A stretch of 64,000 nt of DNA from Myroides albus (GTDB taxonomy: Bacteria > Bacteroidota > Bacteroidia > Flavobacteriales > Flavobacteriaceae): assembly GCF_009711045.1 (NCBI RefSeq), contig NZ_WMJX01000001.1, forward strand, positions 124,001 through 188,000, read 5' to 3'. Shown piece after piece: positions 54,178 through 62,942 of this stretch; within the stretch, counting starts at the first letter, position 1, and every line of letters starts with the position of its first letter. Made by a program: the position numbers and the translations under genes. Below the pieces are notes generated by a model that was given only the letters and a program-made list of their open reading frames with translations, was not told where the DNA came from and searched no databases.

Positions 54178-54627
54178 TTATAGCGTTTTTTCAAAACAAA
54201 TACTACTTTCAATTTCTTGGTATTGACCATAGTTCGGAATTAGTGTATAATTGTTTTTTCGGTAGAGTATTTCAGCTTGTGTTTGACGTTTACCCATTTC
54301 GAGAATACAACGCGAATAGCCCAGCGCTTTACTCCATTTTTCTAATTCGGTTAGTATAGTAGAGGCAACACCTTTTCCTCGTGCGTTTGGTTTGGTATAC
54401 ATTCTTTTTATTTCTATAGTATGCTGGTCATAGGGCTTTATAGCTCCACAACCTATTGCAATATTGTCGAAATAGATAATAATGACATGATTAATCTGAT
54501 CCAATTTGTTGTATTGATCAAAGAAGTCGTGTTCATCTCCATCAGTTGTCTTTAAGTAGTCGTCTAACTCTTTGGTTAGATTGATGAAATCTTCGTTTGT
54601 TGCATCTGTTCGGATAATATTTAGCAT
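54178..54627 (-). CDS. GNAT family N-acetyltransferase
   Basis: 149 residues in the GNAT fold: core motif A at IEIKRMYTKPNARGKGVASTILTELEKWSKALGY, the acetyl-CoA loop (RGKGVA), and ILEMGKRQTQAEILYRKNNYTLIPNYG. It should acetylate an amine or amino acid, substrate unknown. Start ATG at 54627. It converges with the DUF3592 gene. Confidence 0.9.
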   Translation of the reverse strand: MLNIIRTDATNEDFINLTKELDDYLKTTDGDEHDFFDQYNKLDQINHVIIIYFDNIAIGCGAIKPYDQHTIEIKRMYTKPNARGKGVASTILTELEKWSKALGYSRCILEMGKRQTQAEILYRKNNYTLIPNYGQYQEIESSICFEKTL

Positions 54628-54778
54628 AGTTGTAGCGATAAATTTATTGGTGTAAAGTTACAGGTTTTTGAAAGTAAGGTAGAGCGCCTGCTGATTGTGT
54701 TGCAGTAGATGATGTAAACTACAGTTGACGATAACTTTGATTGTAGAATGATTTTATTGTAATTGTTTGATTATCTTA

Positions 54779-54809
54779 TTGTTGTTGTTTTTTTGTTGAG
54801 GTAATTTTA
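54779..54809 (+). promoter_or_regulatory. Likely promoter for the 66-residue membrane protein
   Basis: TTG (54779-54781), a 20-base spacer and TAATTTTA (54802-54809), one base off TAnnTTTG. Confidence 0.45.
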
Positions 54810-54835
54810 TCAGAATAACTTTAAAAACAATTGCG

Positions 54836-55036
54836 ATGAAGTATGTAGTTTACACACTGATTACCTCAATGGTATTTTACGGTTTTTATAAGTTCTATTT
54901 CCTAAGTAGTACTGTTTGCATTAGAGATTATGCATGTTATCTTAAAGACCCTATATTTTATGGCGCGTTATGTATCACTGTATTAGTTGATATTCTAATT
55001 CTTCACCTTATCACTAAGACACATCAAGAGTTTTAA
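54836..55036 (+). CDS. Small two-helix membrane protein
   Basis: 66 residues: MKYVVYTLITSMVFYGFYKFYFL as one membrane segment, a short loop with three Cys (VCIRDYACYLK and LCITVL), and a second segment ending HLITKTHQEF. No family recognised. Support for being a real gene: a promoter with near-consensus elements upstream, a strong terminator directly downstream, and coding-like hydrophobic pattern. It stands alone between two unrelated minus-strand genes. Confidence 0.62.
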   Translation: MKYVVYTLITSMVFYGFYKFYFLSSTVCIRDYACYLKDPIFYGALCITVLVDILILHLITKTHQEF

Positions 55037-55055
55037 ATTGTTTAATTGATATATT

Positions 55056-55088
55056 GAGGGAGCCCCATAGAGCTCCCTTATTTTTATT
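55056..55088 (+). terminator. Terminator after the 66-residue gene
   Basis: AGGGAGC (55057-55063) pairs with GCTCCCT (55072-55078) followed by TTATTTTTATT. Confidence 0.85.
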
Positions 55089-56337
55089 CTTTAGTGACAA
55101 TCTGCATTGTTTCTCTATTTACTTGTTTGAGTAATAGTGTTTTTCCTGTTAGGATTCGCTCGGCAGAGTTATTGTCAAAGTGTCTTACGGTATACAAAGA
55201 TACATTCTCGTTATAGCTTACTTTGTAATCATTGACTAATCGAAGTCTTAAATCCTCAAAGTGATTAAACTTATCCTCTACGCATACCGAGAAGCTAATT
55301 GCGGAGTTTTGAATTACATTCACCTTGATATTGTATTCACAAAAGAGTTTGAATATATCACTGATATTCTGTTCCATGATGAAAGAGAAGTCCTTAGATG
55401 AAAGCGAGATTAACAATTGATTTTTCTTGACAATAAAACAAGGAACTTGCGGAGTTAAAGGTGCCCCTTTCGAGACATTAGTTCCCGCCAAAGTCGGGTT
55501 CAGAAAAGACTTGACATATAATGGAATCTCTTTTTGTCGAAGAGGTTGTAACGTTTTTGGATGAATCACTGATGCACCATAGAAGGCTAACTCTATAGCT
55601 TCTTGGTAAGAAATATGCTGTAATAATGTGGTATCTTCAAAATAGCGAGGATCAGCATTTAATACACCAGGAACATCTTTCCAAATGGTCACACTTTGCG
55701 CTTCTAACGCATAAGCAAAAATAGCTGCAGAATAATCAGATCCTTCTCGACCAAGAGTAGTCGAGAATCCATTGTAATCCGATCCTATAAAACCTTGTGT
55801 GATACACAAGTCATCAGTGTTTATTTCTCGTTTAATATTTTCTACTGTTATGTCCCAATTCACATTGGCATCTCGATAAACAGTGTCCGTTTTTAGTGCG
55901 TTACGGGCATCAATCCACTTGTTTGTTATGCCGCATTCTTGTAGATAAAAGTGGAGTATTGTGGTGGAGATTATTTCACCGTAGCTTACAATTTGATCGT
56001 AAACGAAATTGTAGTTTGGTGATTTGTTGTTTAACAAGAAATAAGTAATCGAATCGAAAAGCTCTTTCAATCGCACAAATACTTGGTGTTCTTTGTCCGT
56101 AAATAGTTCGTTTACTATGTCGAAGTGATATTTTTTTACTACTTCTACTGATTCAGCTAAGTCAAAGCGATTTTGGAAATAATTGTGAACCACTACTTCC
56201 AGTGCATTTGTTGTTTTCCCCATTGCTGAGGCAACGATAAGGCTATCTTTGTAGCCTACTGTCTGTAATACACGACAAACGTTTTTTACATTTTCTGCAT
56301 CGCGTACTGAGGCTCCCCCAAATTTGAATACCCTCAT
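55084..56337 (-). CDS. Aspartate kinase, monofunctional
   Basis: Phosphorylates aspartate at the start of lysine, threonine and methionine synthesis. 417 residues: KFGGASV (residues 5-11), ASAMGKTTNAL, FIGSDYNGFSTTLGREGSDYSAA and KDVPGVLNADPR form the kinase domain; tandem ACT-like regulation domains follow from about 300. It has no homoserine dehydrogenase domain. The gene lies three bases after a GNAT gene in one operon. Feedback regulation through ACT domains is likely but not shown. Confidence 0.95.
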   Translation of the reverse strand: MRVFKFGGASVRDAENVKNVCRVLQTVGYKDSLIVASAMGKTTNALEVVVHNYFQNRFDLAESVEVVKKYHFDIVNELFTDKEHQVFVRLKELFDSITYFLLNNKSPNYNFVYDQIVSYGEIISTTILHFYLQECGITNKWIDARNALKTDTVYRDANVNWDITVENIKREINTDDLCITQGFIGSDYNGFSTTLGREGSDYSAAIFAYALEAQSVTIWKDVPGVLNADPRYFEDTTLLQHISYQEAIELAFYGASVIHPKTLQPLRQKEIPLYVKSFLNPTLAGTNVSKGAPLTPQVPCFIVKKNQLLISLSSKDFSFIMEQNISDIFKLFCEYNIKVNVIQNSAISFSVCVEDKFNHFEDLRLRLVNDYKVSYNENVSLYTVRHFDNNSAERILTGKTLLLKQVNRETMQIVTKE

Positions 56338-56340
56338 GGA

Positions 56341-56811
56341 TTACTGTTTGATAATATTATTTATTCCGTTCTCATTCATTTGTACAGTGTACCAATCTTC
56401 TAATACGGTAGCACCTGATTTTTCATAAAATTCAATAGCAGGTGTATTCCAATTTAGAACGACCCATTCCACTCTTCTTACCCCTTGCACTTTAGCGATT
56501 TTCATTACCTCATTATAAAGTGCTTTGCCTGCACCAGTTCCTCTGTGGTCTTTGCTGACAATTAAATCCTCTAAGTGGATTGTCTTTCCCTTCCACGTGG
56601 AATATCGATTATAATAAAGTGCTATGCCGATTATTTCGTCATTCACTTCAGCGACAATAGCTTCGAAAAGCGGACGTTCACCAAAACCATCTCTGACTAA
56701 ATCATCCACTGTCAATACTACTGCTTCAGGTTCTTTCTCATAAAAGGCAAGTTCTTGTATTAGTTCTAATACACGAGGCATATCTGTAGCGATAGCTTTT
56801 CTAATGTTCAT
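56341..56811 (-). CDS. GNAT family N-acetyltransferase
   Basis: 156 residues, GNAT fold with LEDLIVSKDHRGTGAGKALYNEVMKIAK as motif A and the acetyl-CoA loop (RGTGAG). The N-terminal RKAIATDMPRVLELIQELAFYEKEP and YYNRYSTWKGKTIHLEDL resemble spermidine/diamine acetyltransferases, so a polyamine or small amine is a reasonable guess. It precedes aspartate kinase in a shared transcript. Confidence 0.9.
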   Translation of the reverse strand: MNIRKAIATDMPRVLELIQELAFYEKEPEAVVLTVDDLVRDGFGERPLFEAIVAEVNDEIIGIALYYNRYSTWKGKTIHLEDLIVSKDHRGTGAGKALYNEVMKIAKVQGVRRVEWVVLNWNTPAIEFYEKSGATVLEDWYTVQMNENGINNIIKQ

Positions 56812-56854
56812 GGTTTTATTTGATTTTAGTTTGGTTATTAGTTCTGTAGAATAA

Positions 56855-56862
56855 CAAAATTA
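56855..56862 (-). promoter_or_regulatory. -7 promoter element for the GNAT-aspartate kinase pair
   Basis: Reads TAATTTTG on the minus strand, matching TAnnTTTG, with TTG 24 bases upstream (56889-56887). A weaker plus-strand element, GATATTTG at 56866-56873, may serve fbp, so two divergent promoters overlap here. Confidence 0.5.
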
Positions 56863-56907
56863 ACGATATTTGCAGAATTAAAGACACAACTAAGAATCAT
56901 TTTTAAA

Positions 56908-57924
56908 ATGACAACAGAAAGAAACCAGACTTTAGGAGAGTTCATTATTGATAAACAAGAAGATTTTAAATATTCTTCGGGTGAGTTTACAAGATTAATT
57001 AATTCTCTACGATTAGCTGCCAAGGTCGTAAGTCACCAAGTAAATCAAGCAGGTTTAGTTGACATCGTAGGTGCTTTTGGAAAACAAAATGTACAAGGTG
57101 AGCAACAACAGAAATTAGATGTTTATGCAAACGAGGTTTTTATTAAAACTTTGATAAACAGAGAAATTGTATGTGGAATTGCCTCGGAAGAAGAAGATGA
57201 TTTCATTGCAATTAAAGGGAAAAATGGAGGAAACGACAATAAGTATGTTGTACTTATGGATCCTCTTGACGGTTCTTCAAATATTGATGTAAACGTTTCT
57301 GTGGGTACAATATTTTCAATTTATAGACGTGTTACACCAATTGGTACGCCTGTTACGCAAGAAGATTTCTTACAAAAAGGATCAAATCAAGTTGCTGCAG
57401 GTTATATTGTTTACGGTTCATCTACTATGTTAGTGTATACAACAGGAAACGGGGTAAATGGCTTTACACTGAACCCTGCAATCGGTACATTCTATTTGTC
57501 ACATCCTAATATGAGCATCAGTCAAGATGGTCACATTTATTCTATTAACGAAGGAAACTACGTACACTTCCCTCAAGGAGTAAAGGATTATATTAAGTAC
57601 TGCCAAGCAGAAGAAAACGATAGACCTTATACATCTCGTTATATCGGTAGTTTAGTATCAGATATTCACCGTAACATTCTCAAAGGAGGTATTTATATTT
57701 ACCCAACAAGTACAAAAGCGCCGAAAGGAAAGTTGAGATTGTTGTACGAGTGTAATCCAATTGCATATATCGTTGAGCAAGCTGGAGGTAAAGCTTCTGA
57801 TGGATATAATCGCATCATGGATATTGAACCTACTGAACTTCATCAGCGTGTTCCTTTCTTTTGTGGAAGTAAGAACATGGTCGAGAAGGCAGAAGAATTT
57901 ATGGCACAGTATCCTCAAATATAA
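56908..57924 (+). CDS. fbp: Fructose-1,6-bisphosphatase class 1
   Basis: Removes the 1-phosphate from fructose-1,6-bisphosphate in gluconeogenesis. 338 residues. The metal site [15 protein letters not shown] is at about 117-131, and ASEEEDDF before it; [35 protein letters not shown] is the substrate-binding signature. With pgi it supplies glucose-6-phosphate. Transcribed toward TerB with a shared hairpin between. Confidence 0.97.
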   Translation: MTTERNQTLGEFIIDKQEDFKYSSGEFTRLINSLRLAAKVVSHQVNQAGLVDIVGAFGKQNVQGEQQQKLDVYANEVFIKTLINREIVCGIASEEEDDFIAIKGKNGGNDNKYVVLMDPLDGSSNIDVNVSVGTIFSIYRRVTPIGTPVTQEDFLQKGSNQVAAGYIVYGSSTMLVYTTGNGVNGFTLNPAIGTFYLSHPNMSISQDGHIYSINEGNYVHFPQGVKDYIKYCQAEENDRPYTSRYIGSLVSDIHRNILKGGIYIYPTSTKAPKGKLRLLYECNPIAYIVEQAGGKASDGYNRIMDIEPTELHQRVPFFCGSKNMVEKAEEFMAQYPQI

Positions 57925-57947
57925 GGAGGAGTTTTATAAAGATAATA

Positions 57948-57988
57948 ACAACAAAGGCGATTCACTTTTAGTGAATCGCCTTTGTTGT
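57948..57988. terminator. Long hairpin between fbp and the TerB gene
   Basis: ACAACAAAGGCGATTCACT (57948-57966) is perfectly inverted at 57970-57988 around a 3-base T loop. Its GC-rich stem could stop transcripts from both converging genes, although the T run is short. Confidence 0.75.
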
Positions 57989-57990
57989 CA

Positions 57991-58419
57991 TTATCTCTTT
58001 AAGCTTTTAATTTCGTAGATAAAAGTTTCTAAATCAACGTCTAATACTAAAAGCGATAAAGCTTTGTCAACAAGGTAATCTACTTCAGTAGTAAAGCCTA
58101 AAGCCACTGCGAATTTCTTCAAAATATCCTTTTGCTTCTTACCGAGTACATGGTCAACGTAAACCATTCTTGCCAAATCGTATAATCGCTCAATCCTGTG
58201 AATTTCTAAATAGGGAGGATTGACAGGAAACTTTTCAGGGTTTTCCAAGATTTTGATATAATCGTCCTCGGAGATCTCTAAGCGATCAGCTAATTGATCT
58301 ATAAACTTCTTTTCTTCAATACTAAAGTTTCCATTGGCAAATGCCACTCTTACTATCGAGGCAAAATGGCCTCTGTTGCGGTCTTTAAATCCCGTATCAA
58401 ACAAATCTGAGTATGCCAT
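57991..58419 (-). CDS. TerB-domain protein
   Basis: 142 residues, all helical. ASIVRVAFANGNFSIEEKKFIDQLADRL matches the TerB/DjlA-like fold with an acidic metal site. Known: TerB belongs to tellurite and stress-resistance gene sets, but no other ter gene is near, so it is more likely a solitary stress-linked protein. Start ATG at 58419. Confidence 0.88.
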   Translation of the reverse strand: MAYSDLFDTGFKDRNRGHFASIVRVAFANGNFSIEEKKFIDQLADRLEISEDDYIKILENPEKFPVNPPYLEIHRIERLYDLARMVYVDHVLGKKQKDILKKFAVALGFTTEVDYLVDKALSLLVLDVDLETFIYEIKSLKR

Positions 58420-58580
58420 CTTATTGAATTATTTGGTTGTTAATATTCTTTGTATAGTAAATTAGTGAAATTATTTTTATTAATTGTTAATTTAAAATAA
58501 AAATATAGTCGATGGTTTATCAATAATGTAATGCCTCTAATTTGAAAATAGAATACTAAAGTAAATAGCAAACTTATATG

Positions 58581-58588
58581 TATTTTTG
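58581..58588 (+). promoter_or_regulatory. -7 promoter element for dCMP deaminase-protease pair
   Basis: TATTTTTG fits TAnnTTTG, 42 bases before the ATG at 58630. No -33 TTG at good spacing. Confidence 0.45.
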
Positions 58589-58629
58589 TTTAACTTGTTT
58601 AAAACTCAGAAACACAATTAAAAAACGAT

Positions 58630-59058
58630 ATGAGCAATCCTAAGATTACAAAATATGACAAGGCCTACCTAAAAATGGCTAAGGAATGGGGACAACTATC
58701 TTATTGTAAACGAAAAAAGGTAGGAGCTATCATTGTAAAAGATCGCATGATAATTTCCGATGGATATAACGGTACGCCAAGTGGTTTTGATAATTGTTGT
58801 GAAGATGGAAACGACGCTACCTTTTGGTATGTATTACATGCTGAAGCCAATGCAATATTAAAAGTTGCTCGATCTACTCAAAGTTGTCAAGATGCGACAC
58901 TTTATATCACGATGTCTCCTTGTCGTGACTGTAGTAAATTGATTCATCAAGCAGGTATTAAAAGAGTTGTTTACCTTGAAGGGTATAAGGATTTAGAAGG
59001 AGTTCACTTTTTAGAGAAAGCAGGTGTAGAAGTCCTCCAGATTGCTGAACTTGATTAA
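58630..59058 (+). CDS. Deoxycytidylate (dCMP) deaminase
   Basis: Makes dUMP from dCMP, feeding thymidylate synthesis. 142 residues in the cytidine deaminase fold: zinc ligands His70 (HAEANA, with catalytic Glu72) and Cys98/Cys101 (PCRDC). YCKRKKVGAIIVKDRMIISDGYNGTPSGF is typical of ComEB/DCTD proteins. The protease gene follows after eight bases, so they share a transcript. Confidence 0.93.
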   Translation: MSNPKITKYDKAYLKMAKEWGQLSYCKRKKVGAIIVKDRMIISDGYNGTPSGFDNCCEDGNDATFWYVLHAEANAILKVARSTQSCQDATLYITMSPCRDCSKLIHQAGIKRVVYLEGYKDLEGVHFLEKAGVEVLQIAELD

Positions 59059-59066
59059 TGTATTAA

Positions 59067-60656
59067 ATGAAAAAGTTTTTTTGGCCTCTTATCATTACTA
59101 TTTCACTGTCCTTAGGTATTCTCTTGGGAGGATTCATTACGTCTGCTTCTTATCGTGCCAAAGGCGTTTATTTTACTAATCACAATAAGCTGAAATTAAA
59201 TAGACTCATTGACTTTATTGAACAAGAATATGTTGATAAAGTCGATACAGATTCTATTGTTGATAAAACGGTTACCAATATTTTAGAACAGCTTGACCCA
59301 CACTCTGTTTACATTGCGAATGAACAAATGAAAAGTGTTTCTGAATCTATGCAGGGAAGTTTTGTAGGAATTGGTATAAACTATTATTTCTATCGCGATT
59401 CAATTGCTGTTATTAAAAGTGTTGCAGATGGACCTGCTCTAAAAGCAGGTATTATGGCTGGAGATAGAATATTAGCTGTGGATGGTTATAAATTGTTTGG
59501 CAAACAAGTTACAAATGACACTATTACTGATCGATTAAGGGGAGAGGAAAATACGAAAGCGGTATTGTCTGTTTATAGAAAGAAAACCAATGAAGAATTA
59601 GCTATTTCTTTAGCTCGCAATGTCATTCCATTGAAGAGTGTGGATGTTGCTCTTAAACTCGATAATAATTATGGTTACATCAAGTTAAATCGCTTTTCCA
59701 GTACTACGTATACGGAGTTTAATACTAAGCTAAAAGAGTTGTTGAACAAGAACATCGAAGGGCTTATTCTCGACGTTAGGAATAATGGTGGTGGCTATTT
59801 AGACCAGTCTATCAAGATATTAGATGATTTATTAGATGAGGGACAAGTTATTGTCAAGACGGTAAATAAAGGAGGAGTTGAAAAAGTAACGTATGCAAAA
59901 GGCAAAGGACTTTTTAGAGATAAACCCATTTATGTTTTAGTTAATGAAAGTAGTGCTTCTGCCAGTGAGATTATTGCCGGAGCTATACAAGATAATGACA
60001 GAGGTGTTGTGGTTGGGCGTAGAACCTTTGGAAAGGGATTAGTGCAAAGAGAGTTAATGTTAGGGGATGGTTCGGCAATTAGATTAACAACAGCAAGGTA
60101 TTATACACCTTCTGGGCGGTCAATTCAAAAACCATATAAGAATGGCATAGAGGAATACAATAATGATTTAAGGGCAAGGTACACACACGGAGAGTTGTAT
60201 GCCTCTGATAGTATTAAGGTTGCTGATAGTTTACAGTTTAAAACCCTTAAAGGTCGAATTGTATATGGAGGTGGAGGAATTGTACCAGATGTATTTATTC
60301 CCATTAAAGGGAAGCATGGTGAAGATACAACCATTATGTTGATGAGGTCTGGAATCACGAGTTATTTTGTCTTCGAGCAAATAGATAAAGATCGATTAGC
60401 TTATGAGCAAATGAGTTCGGAATCATTAATAGATTTTGTTATGAATGACAATCGACTTTACAATCGCTTTATAAAACACCTCGAACAAAATAAACTATAC
60501 TTTAAATTAGATAGGAGAAAAGAGTTAGTAAAACACTATATCACAGCTGAATTTTTGAATCAACTATTCGACGAAGAAAACTATTATAGATGGTTGATTA
60601 AAAGCGATGATATGTTAGAGAAAGTCGATAAGCTTATTAGGAATAACGTAGAGTAA
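59067..60656 (+). CDS. S41 C-terminal processing peptidase (Ctp/Prc-like)
   Basis: 529 residues. An N-terminal membrane segment or uncleaved signal (FFWPLIITISLSLGILLGGF), a PDZ domain (ALKAGIMAGDRILAVDGYKL), and the S41 core with Ser298 (SSASASE) and Lys323 (FGKGLVQ) as catalytic dyad, 25 residues apart as in CtpA. The C-terminal extension of about 130 residues is typical of Bacteroidetes members. It likely trims or degrades periplasmic proteins. Follows the dCMP deaminase gene; ends at a bidirectional terminator. Confidence 0.95.
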   Translation: MKKFFWPLIITISLSLGILLGGFITSASYRAKGVYFTNHNKLKLNRLIDFIEQEYVDKVDTDSIVDKTVTNILEQLDPHSVYIANEQMKSVSESMQGSFVGIGINYYFYRDSIAVIKSVADGPALKAGIMAGDRILAVDGYKLFGKQVTNDTITDRLRGEENTKAVLSVYRKKTNEELAISLARNVIPLKSVDVALKLDNNYGYIKLNRFSSTTYTEFNTKLKELLNKNIEGLILDVRNNGGGYLDQSIKILDDLLDEGQVIVKTVNKGGVEKVTYAKGKGLFRDKPIYVLVNESSASASEIIAGAIQDNDRGVVVGRRTFGKGLVQRELMLGDGSAIRLTTARYYTPSGRSIQKPYKNGIEEYNNDLRARYTHGELYASDSIKVADSLQFKTLKGRIVYGGGGIVPDVFIPIKGKHGEDTTIMLMRSGITSYFVFEQIDKDRLAYEQMSSESLIDFVMNDNRLYNRFIKHLEQNKLYFKLDRRKELVKHYITAEFLNQLFDEENYYRWLIKSDDMLEKVDKLIRNNVE

Positions 60657-60663
60657 GAATACA

Positions 60664-60696
60664 AAAAAAGGAGGACATTAAGTCCTCCTTTTCTTT
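60664..60696. terminator. Bidirectional terminator between Ctp and M13 peptidase genes
   Basis: AAAAGGAGGAC (60666-60676) pairs with GTCCTCCTTTT (60682-60692), with A and T runs on the two sides. Confidence 0.88.
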
Positions 60697-60713
60697 ATGA
60701 TCACATTTTGGGA

Positions 60714-62783
60714 TTACCAAATTTTTACTCTTTCTTCAGGTTTGATGTAAAGTTTGTCTCCTTCTTTGATATCGAATGCTTGGTAAAAAGCATCAACATT
60801 TTGTAGAGGAACATAAGCTCTATAATGTCCTGGAGCATGTGGGTCAGTTTTTACTTGGTTTTTGATCGCTTCATCACGAGCTTTCGTTCTCCAAATAGTT
60901 CCCCATGAAATAAAGAAACGTTGTTCTGGTGTGAATCCGTCAATATTTCCAGGATGATTACCTTCTTCTTTAAGATAGATTTGTAAACCGTCATAAGCAG
61001 CATTTACACCACCTAAGTCTCCGATGTTTTCTCCTAATGTAAATTTACCATCAACAAATACTCCTGGTAATGGCTCTAATGCACTGTATTGTGCCGCAAG
61101 TTTGTTTCCTAATGTTGTGAATTGCTCTAAATCAGCATCAGTCCACCAGTTGTTTAAGTTACCATCTTTGTCATATCGAGCACCAGAATCGTCGAAACTA
61201 TGAGAAATCTCATGCCCGATTACAGCACCAATACCACCGTAGTTGATAGCTTCGTCTGCTTTGTAGTCATAGAATGGAGGTTGAAGAATAGCTGCAGGGA
61301 ATACAATCTCATTATAGATTGGATTGAAATATGCATTCACTGTTTGAGGAGACATCCCCCAACGTGATTTATCAACTGGTTGTCCATAATCAGCATTGTT
61401 TTTCATTACTTCCCATCTCTCTGCATTTTTCATATTGTCGAAGTGATTTCCTCCTTCAGCAGGTGATTTGATTACCATTGCAGAATAGTCTTCCCATTTG
61501 TCAGGATAACCAATTTTTACAGTCGTTGTAGCTAATTTTTCTAATGCCCCTTTTTTAGTTTCTTCTGCCATCCAAGGTAAAGCCTTGATGCGCTCACCAA
61601 AAGCTGTCAGTACATTTTTAATCATTGCTTGTGCTTTAGCTTTAGCTTCAGCAGGGAACTTTTTCTCTACGTACAATTGCCCTAATGCTTCTCCAACAGT
61701 ACCGTTAACAACTGCTAATGCTCTTTCCTCTACAGGTCTTTGTTCTTTTGCACCTTCAAGTGTTTTTGAATAGAACTCCCAGTTAGCTTTTTCTATCTCA
61801 GTAGAAAGGTAAGATGCATTGCTGTTAATTAAAGTCCATTTTAAATAAGCTTTAATGCTGCTGATATTCTTGTCAGCAAGAATATTGTTTAGCGCTTTCA
61901 TGTATTTTGGTTGTGAAACCACAACTTTATCAATATTCTTTAATCCTTTAGCTTCAAAGTAAGCTGTCCAATCTACGATAGGCAATACTTTTTGAAGTTC
62001 TGCAATCGTCATTGGGTTGTAAGTAAGACGGCTATCTCTTCTTTCAACTCTTGTCAAACGAGGTTCTGCCATTTTTGTTTCTAAAGCTAAAACAAGTTTT
62101 GCTTCTTCTTCAGCTTGTTTACTATCAGCTGTGATCATTGATAACATACGAGTAACGTGAGCAACATATTGTTCGCGTTTCGTCTTCATATCTTCGCTAT
62201 CCTCTAAGTAATAGTCACGGTCAGGTAGGCCTAAACTACCAAGGCTAACGTAAATTGTATTTGCTTTTGAGTCTTTGGCATCAGCGTATACATATGAAGA
62301 ATAGAATCCTAAACCACCCTCATCAGCAAGGTCGTTGATAAATTTTGTAACGTCTTTTGCTGTAGCAATTGCGTTAATTTTATCTAAGTAAGGTTTTAAT
62401 GGATCTACTCCTAATTTGTTTCTTGTCGCTTCATCTAAGTATGTTTCGTAAACTGCAACAGCCTTCGCTTGATCAGATTTTGAATCAAGGTTGTGATTTT
62501 TAGCAGCTTCGTCTAAGATTGCCAAAGCGTCTTTGTCTGTGTTTTTTCTCAATTCGTCAAAGCTTCCCCATCTTGTTCTATCACTTGGAATTTCAGTTTG
62601 GTCATACCAAGTACCGTTTACATAACGAAAGAAGTCATCACCAGGTTTTACTAATGTATCCATATACTCTAATGTGATACCGTGATTCTCTTGGTTTTTT
62701 GACTCGTCAGCTTTTTTGCCGTCTTTGCAAGCTACTAAGGTTGCTATAGCAAACGCAGAAGTCAACAATACTTTTTTGTTCAT
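60714..62783 (-). CDS. M13 (neprilysin-type) metallopeptidase, lipoprotein
   Basis: 689 residues. Lipobox LVAC (Cys at residue 19) anchors it to the envelope. N-terminal helical M13 domain (YMDTLVKPGDDFFRYVNGTW), the NAYFNP motif, zinc motif HEISH at 524-528 and third ligand Glu in GENIGDLGG. PNLK-like C-terminal end replaced by EERVKIW, close to the usual xxCxVW end without the Cys. Cuts peptides outside the cytoplasm. A -7 element lies upstream. Confidence 0.95.
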   Translation of the reverse strand: MNKKVLLTSAFAIATLVACKDGKKADESKNQENHGITLEYMDTLVKPGDDFFRYVNGTWYDQTEIPSDRTRWGSFDELRKNTDKDALAILDEAAKNHNLDSKSDQAKAVAVYETYLDEATRNKLGVDPLKPYLDKINAIATAKDVTKFINDLADEGGLGFYSSYVYADAKDSKANTIYVSLGSLGLPDRDYYLEDSEDMKTKREQYVAHVTRMLSMITADSKQAEEEAKLVLALETKMAEPRLTRVERRDSRLTYNPMTIAELQKVLPIVDWTAYFEAKGLKNIDKVVVSQPKYMKALNNILADKNISSIKAYLKWTLINSNASYLSTEIEKANWEFYSKTLEGAKEQRPVEERALAVVNGTVGEALGQLYVEKKFPAEAKAKAQAMIKNVLTAFGERIKALPWMAEETKKGALEKLATTTVKIGYPDKWEDYSAMVIKSPAEGGNHFDNMKNAERWEVMKNNADYGQPVDKSRWGMSPQTVNAYFNPIYNEIVFPAAILQPPFYDYKADEAINYGGIGAVIGHEISHSFDDSGARYDKDGNLNNWWTDADLEQFTTLGNKLAAQYSALEPLPGVFVDGKFTLGENIGDLGGVNAAYDGLQIYLKEEGNHPGNIDGFTPEQRFFISWGTIWRTKARDEAIKNQVKTDPHAPGHYRAYVPLQNVDAFYQAFDIKEGDKLYIKPEERVKIW

Positions 62784-62819
62784 AGTATAAAATAGTTTTC
62801 GTTTTTAAAGATATTGTAA

Positions 62820-62827
62820 CAAAAATA
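62820..62827 (-). promoter_or_regulatory. -7 promoter element for the M13 gene
   Basis: Reads TATTTTTG on the minus strand, 37 bases before the ATG at 62783. Confidence 0.5.
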
Positions 62828-62904
62828 GAAAATATCTTTGGTTTATATTTTTTTTGTCAAATTTATTTGTAACTAATGTATTTATAAAGACTTTAACCAA
62901 TTTA

Positions 62905-62912
62905 TACCTTTG
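62905..62912 (+). promoter_or_regulatory. -7 promoter element for the SCO gene
   Basis: TACCTTTG fits TAnnTTTG; transcription would begin near 62919, next to the palindrome at 62921. Confidence 0.55.
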
Positions 62913-62920
62913 AATTTGTA

Positions 62921-62934
62921 AGTTTGTACAAACT
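62921..62934. promoter_or_regulatory. 14-base perfect palindrome, possible operator
   Basis: AGTTTGTACAAACT equals its own reverse complement and is flanked by outer ATTTG and CAAAT. It sits at the predicted transcription start of the SCO gene, where a bound regulator would block transcription. No regulator gene is nearby; regulation is inferred. Confidence 0.5.
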
Positions 62935-62942
62935 CAAATGAT

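Noticed and set aside
57991-58419. A tellurite-resistance gene cluster around the TerB-domain gene
   Set aside because: No other ter genes are nearby, and the neighbours are fbp and dCMP deaminase.
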